DNA of 64,000 bases from Gemmatimonadota bacterium (GTDB lineage: Bacteria > Gemmatimonadota > Gemmatimonadetes > Gemmatimonadales > Gemmatimonadaceae): positions 36,972 to 100,971 of the forward strand of contig JACPPC010000020.1 in NCBI GenBank assembly GCA_016191225.1. The letters are read 5' to 3'. The first letter of the stretch is position 1. Each line of letters begins with the position of its first letter. The notes under the pieces are model-generated. The model saw only the letters and a list, made by a program, of their open reading frames with translations, did no database searches and was not told the origin of the DNA. Shown in pieces: positions 60,794 to 64,000 of this stretch. Made by a program: the position numbers and the translations under genes.

Positions 60794-61624
60794 TTACTGC
60801 GTGGCCTTGCCACGCTTGCGGCCGCGCACGATCAGTCGCTGCGACGGCTTCTTCTTGTTGCGCGTCTTGACCCCTTCCTTCTTGCCCCACGGGCTCACCA
60901 CGTTCCGGCCGCCGCGCGTGCGGCCGCCATGCGGGTGGTCCACCGGGTTCATCACCTCGCCACGCACCTTCGGCCGGCGCCCCTTCCAGCGCATCTTCCC
61001 GGCCTTGCCCCACGAGATCAGCTCGTGCTCCGCGTTGCCCACGATCCCGATCGTCGCCAGGCACCGCTGGTGCAGCATCCGCATCTCGCTGCTGGCCATG
61101 CGCAACGTCACGTACTCCCCTTCCTTCGCCACCACCTGCAGCGACACGCCGGCCGACCGCGCCAGCTGTCCCCCCTTGCCCGGCACCAGCTCCACGTTGT
61201 GGACGTCCGTGCCCAGCGGCACCTCGCCCAGCGGCAGCGTGTTCCCCGTCCGCACGTCCGAGCCCGGCCCCGACACCACCGCGTCGCCCACGTTCAGCCC
61301 CCGCGGGTGCAGGATGTAGCGCTTCTCCCCGTCCGCGTACTCCACCAGCGCGATCCGCGCCGAGCGGTTCGGGTCGTACTCGATCTCGCGCACCGTCGCC
61401 GGCTGCCCGAAGCGGTTCCGCTTGAAGTCGATCCTGCGGTACATCCGCTTGTGGCCGCCGCCGAGGCGGCGCATCGCGATGTGGCCGTGGTTGTCGCGAC
61501 CGCCGCTCTTCTTCAGCGGCTCGGTCAGCGACTTCTCCGGCGTGCTCCGGGTGATCTCGGCGAAGTCGGAGACGCTGCGGAAGCGCGTCCCCTTCGTCAC
61601 CGGCTTGAATTGGCGAATGCCCAT
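60794..61624 (-). CDS. rplB: Ribosomal protein L2
   Basis: 276 aa. [20 protein letters not shown] at the start, and the peptidyl-transferase signature [20 protein letters not shown] containing the conserved His. Essential for subunit joining. 6 bp after rplW. Confidence 0.99.
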   Translation of the reverse strand: MGIRQFKPVTKGTRFRSVSDFAEITRSTPEKSLTEPLKKSGGRDNHGHIAMRRLGGGHKRMYRRIDFKRNRFGQPATVREIEYDPNRSARIALVEYADGEKRYILHPRGLNVGDAVVSGPGSDVRTGNTLPLGEVPLGTDVHNVELVPGKGGQLARSAGVSLQVVAKEGEYVTLRMASSEMRMLHQRCLATIGIVGNAEHELISWGKAGKMRWKGRRPKVRGEVMNPVDHPHGGRTRGGRNVVSPWGKKEGVKTRNKKKPSQRLIVRGRKRGKATQ

Positions 61625-61630
61625 GGCGCG

Positions 61631-61924
61631 TTAACCCTCGAATCCGTAGCCGTCGATCGTGTCGCCGTCCCGCAGCGTCACGATCGCCTTCTTCCAGTGG
61701 GGCTTGCGGCCCGTCACCGTCCCCACCCGGCGCGACTTGCCGCGCTGGTTCGACGTCCACACGCCGGTGACCTTGACCCCGAACAGCGTCTCGATCGCCT
61801 GCTTGATCGCCTGCTTGTTCGCGTCCGACGCCACCTCGAACACGTACTCGCCGCGCTCCTGGAACGCGCTCGAGGTCCGCTCGGTGATGATCGGCCGCAC
61901 GATCGTCTGGTGCATCGTCGGCAT
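61631..61924 (-). CDS. rplW: Ribosomal protein L23
   Basis: 97 aa. IVRPIITERTSSAFQERGEY, ASDANKQAIKQAIETLFGVK and the VGRKPHWKKAIVTL-type C-terminal block. Docking site for trigger factor at the tunnel exit. 3 bp after rplD. Confidence 0.97.
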   Translation of the reverse strand: MPTMHQTIVRPIITERTSSAFQERGEYVFEVASDANKQAIKQAIETLFGVKVTGVWTSNQRGKSRRVGTVTGRKPHWKKAIVTLRDGDTIDGYGFEG

Positions 61925-61927
61925 GGC

Positions 61928-62797
61928 CTACTTCCCCTTCTTCTTCGGCGCGGACTTCTTCGCGCTCGTGGTCGTGCTCCTCGTCTTCTTCGCCGCGGCC
62001 TTTGCCGGCGCGGCCGCCTTGGCCGGGGCCTTCGCCGGCTTCTTCGCCGCCGGGGCCGCCGCCTTGCGCTCGCGCTTGGCTTCCGCCTTCTCCAGCTTCG
62101 ACGGCTTCGCCGCCGCCTTCGCCGCCCTGGCCGGCTTGGCCACCGGCTCGGCCGCGCGCTCGGCGACCGGCGCCAGCGTGTGCCCGAGCGCCCCCGACTC
62201 CACCAGCACCACGTCCGACCAGAGCACGTGGTACGTCGTCGCGTCGGCGTACGGCATCACGTGCACCAGGGGCAGGTTGCGCCCCGACAGGTACACGTTC
62301 GGCTTCAACCCGTCCGTCAGGACCAGCACCTTCTCCCCGGCCACGCCGAGCCGCGCCAGCAGGGCCGCGAGTTGCGACGTCTTCGGCGCCTCGTAGCGGA
62401 AGGCATCGATCACCTGGATCGCCCCCTCGCGCGCGCGGGCGTTGAGCGCGCTCTTGAGCGCGAGCTGCCGCATCTGGCGCGGGAGCTTCTGGTCGTACGA
62501 GCGGGGGTGCGGCCCGAACACCGTACCGCCGCCCACCCAGTGCGGGGCGCGCGTCGAGCCCTGGCGGGCGCGGCCGGTCCCCTTCTGCTTCCACGGCTTC
62601 TGGTTGCCGCCCACCACGAACCCGCGCGTCTTGGTCGCGGCGTTCCCCTGGCGCTGGTTCGCCAGGTACGCCGTCACCGCGCGGTGCATCACCGGCATGT
62701 TCACCGTGCCGTCGAACGACGCGCTCGGCAGCGTCACGGCGTCACGCGCCGTGCCGCCCTGCGTGAAGGCCTTGGCCTGGAATGTCGTATCGCTCAT
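61928..62797 (-). CDS. rplD: Ribosomal protein L4 with histone-H1-like C-terminal tail
   Basis: 289 aa versus about 205. The core has [40 protein letters not shown] and [20 protein letters not shown]. After about residue 210 a tail of about 80 residues is almost only Ala, Lys and Pro ([19 protein letters not shown]) and ends [11 protein letters not shown]4 in E. coli also represses the S10 operon. The tail is probably disordered and nucleic-acid binding. Confidence 0.97.
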   Translation of the reverse strand: MSDTTFQAKAFTQGGTARDAVTLPSASFDGTVNMPVMHRAVTAYLANQRQGNAATKTRGFVVGGNQKPWKQKGTGRARQGSTRAPHWVGGGTVFGPHPRSYDQKLPRQMRQLALKSALNARAREGAIQVIDAFRYEAPKTSQLAALLARLGVAGEKVLVLTDGLKPNVYLSGRNLPLVHVMPYADATTYHVLWSDVVLVESGALGHTLAPVAERAAEPVAKPARAAKAAAKPSKLEKAEAKRERKAAAPAAKKPAKAPAKAAAPAKAAAKKTRSTTTSAKKSAPKKKGK

Positions 62798-62801
62798 CGG
62801 G

Positions 62802-63485
62802 TCAACCCTGCTTGCGGACGAGCACGATCCCGTTCTTCGGGCCGGCCACCGAGCCGCGGATGTAGATCAGGTTGCGCTCGGCATCGATCTTCTCGACCCG
62901 GAGGTGGGTCTGCGTGTGCCGTGCGCTGCCGTAGTGCCCGGGCATCTTCTTGCCCTTGATCACGCGCGACGGGTCCGTGCCCGGCCCGACCGAGCCCGGC
63001 CGCCGGTGCTTCGTGTTGCCGTGCGTGTTCGGCCCGCCGCCGATCCCGTAGCGCTTCACCACGCCCTGGAAGCCGCGTCCCTTGCTCGTCCCCGTGACCT
63101 TCACCGTGTCGCCCGGCGCGAAGATGCCGACCGTCACCGTCTGGCCGACGGTGAAGGTGGGGATCTCCGCGTCCTTGCCCGGCGCGTCGTCGAGCCGGAA
63201 CGACCGCAGCACGGCCGGCGGCGCCTCGAGCCCCGCCTTCTTCGCGTGCCCGACTTCCGCCCTGGTGGCGCGGCGCCCGCGCGGGGTCCGCTCCTTCTTC
63301 GCCGAGGGACGGGCCACGCGCTGCGCGCCCAGGCCCAGCTCGACCGCGACGAAGCCGTTCACCGACTTGCCGGTCACCTTCGTGACCGCGTTCGGCGTGG
63401 CCTCGACCACCGTCACCGGGATCTGCTGCCCCTGCTCGTTGAAGACCTGGGTCATCCCCAGCTTCTTGCCAATGATGCCAATCAT
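62802..63485 (-). CDS. rplC: Ribosomal protein L3
   Basis: 227 aa. [20 protein letters not shown] at the start, signature [20 protein letters not shown] with [12 protein letters not shown]. Early assembly protein of 23S rRNA. 8 bp after rpsJ. Confidence 0.98.
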   Translation of the reverse strand: MIGIIGKKLGMTQVFNEQGQQIPVTVVEATPNAVTKVTGKSVNGFVAVELGLGAQRVARPSAKKERTPRGRRATRAEVGHAKKAGLEAPPAVLRSFRLDDAPGKDAEIPTFTVGQTVTVGIFAPGDTVKVTGTSKGRGFQGVVKRYGIGGGPNTHGNTKHRRPGSVGPGTDPSRVIKGKKMPGHYGSARHTQTHLRVEKIDAERNLIYIRGSVAGPKNGIVLVRKQG

Positions 63486-63493
63486 GGTGACCC

Positions 63494-63802
63494 CTATTCG
63501 ACCTTGATCTCGACGTCGACGCCGGCCGGCAGGTCCAGCTTCGTCAGCGCGTCGACCGTCTGGGCGCGCGAATCGAGGATGTCGATCACGCGCTTGTGCG
63601 TCTTCAGTTCGAACTGCTCGCGGCTCTTCTTGTCGACGTGCGGCGACCGCAGCACGGTCCAGCGTTGCGTCTTGGTCGGCAGCGGGATCGGGCCCGACAC
63701 CTGCGCGCCCGTCTTCTCGGCGGTGCGCACGATGTCGGCCGACGCCTGGTCGATGACGGCGTGGTCGAAGGCCTTCAAGCGGATGCGGATGCGTCCTGCC
63801 AT
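63494..63802 (-). CDS. rpsJ: Ribosomal protein S10
   Basis: 102 aa. [20 protein letters not shown] and the signature [20 protein letters not shown]. Also known as NusE, a transcription antitermination partner. First gene of the S10 operon, 61 bp after tuf. Confidence 0.98.
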   Translation of the reverse strand: MAGRIRIRLKAFDHAVIDQASADIVRTAEKTGAQVSGPIPLPTKTQRWTVLRSPHVDKKSREQFELKTHKRVIDILDSRAQTVDALTKLDLPAGVDVEIKVE

Positions 63803-63863
63803 GGTCGAGCCCTGTGTGGATCGGTTGGGCGCCGCGGCAACCGTGCCGCGGCGCCCGTCCGGG

Positions 63864-64000
<137 letters not shown>

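Overview
The window is high-GC bacterial DNA that reads like a member of the Gemmatimonadota. This is an inference from the GC content, the lipoprotein-rich secreted proteome, the RHS gene and the gene mix; no rRNA gene is present to confirm it. Most genes lie on the minus strand in tightly packed operons, often with 1-4 base overlaps (TGATG, GTGA, ATGA). No tRNA, rRNA, CRISPR array or prophage was seen.

Layout. 1-7347: a cut murQ start, then plus-strand genes for a barrel-like protein, a gamma-glutamyltransferase lipoprotein and an MdlA-type ABC exporter, followed by a lower-GC patch with a secreted protein and a lipoprotein gene broken by an in-frame TAG. 7418-14562 (minus): a reductive pyrimidine (uracil/cytosine) degradation cluster with cytosine deaminase, malonate-semialdehyde dehydrogenase, PreA, dihydropyrimidinase, NCS1 permease and beta-ureidopropionase. 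14583-18223 (minus): Fur regulator, a 182-aa unknown, a TIGR00300-family protein, and an anti-sigma/ECF sigma pair. 18361-35905 (minus): housekeeping genes (priA, dipeptide epimerase, Ser/Thr kinase, CorA, glyS, purA, DapA-like, PilT-like ATPase, MgtC, trpS) and an unusual four-gene unit (GAF histidine kinase, unknown 103-aa protein, ubiquitin-like beta-grasp protein, histone-deacetylase-like amidohydrolase).

35932-41078 is an accessory island of lower GC with truncated genes, a dead IS5-family element, two lipoproteins and a secreted HExxH peptidase. 41079-44625 (plus) holds ftcD, a PPK2 kinase and an SPFH plus ribbon-helix-helix pair with a palindrome over its promoter. 44732-50077 holds one large RHS polymorphic-toxin gene, split by a one-base deletion, with a small acidic candidate immunity gene behind it. 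50922-64000 (minus) is the S10-spc ribosomal operon from tuf and rpsJ down to secY, adk and map; it stops at map instead of continuing into infA/rpmJ/rpsM.

Two cross-cutting signals stand out. A family of short hairpin-forming repeats occurs at six places, one of them forming the entire fur/deaminase junction and another lying inside the RHS coding sequence. A 36-base element is shared by two lower-GC regions 36 kb apart, upstream of secreted-protein genes. Several ribosomal proteins carry low-complexity extensions, the most extreme being an RGG-type N-terminus on S5.
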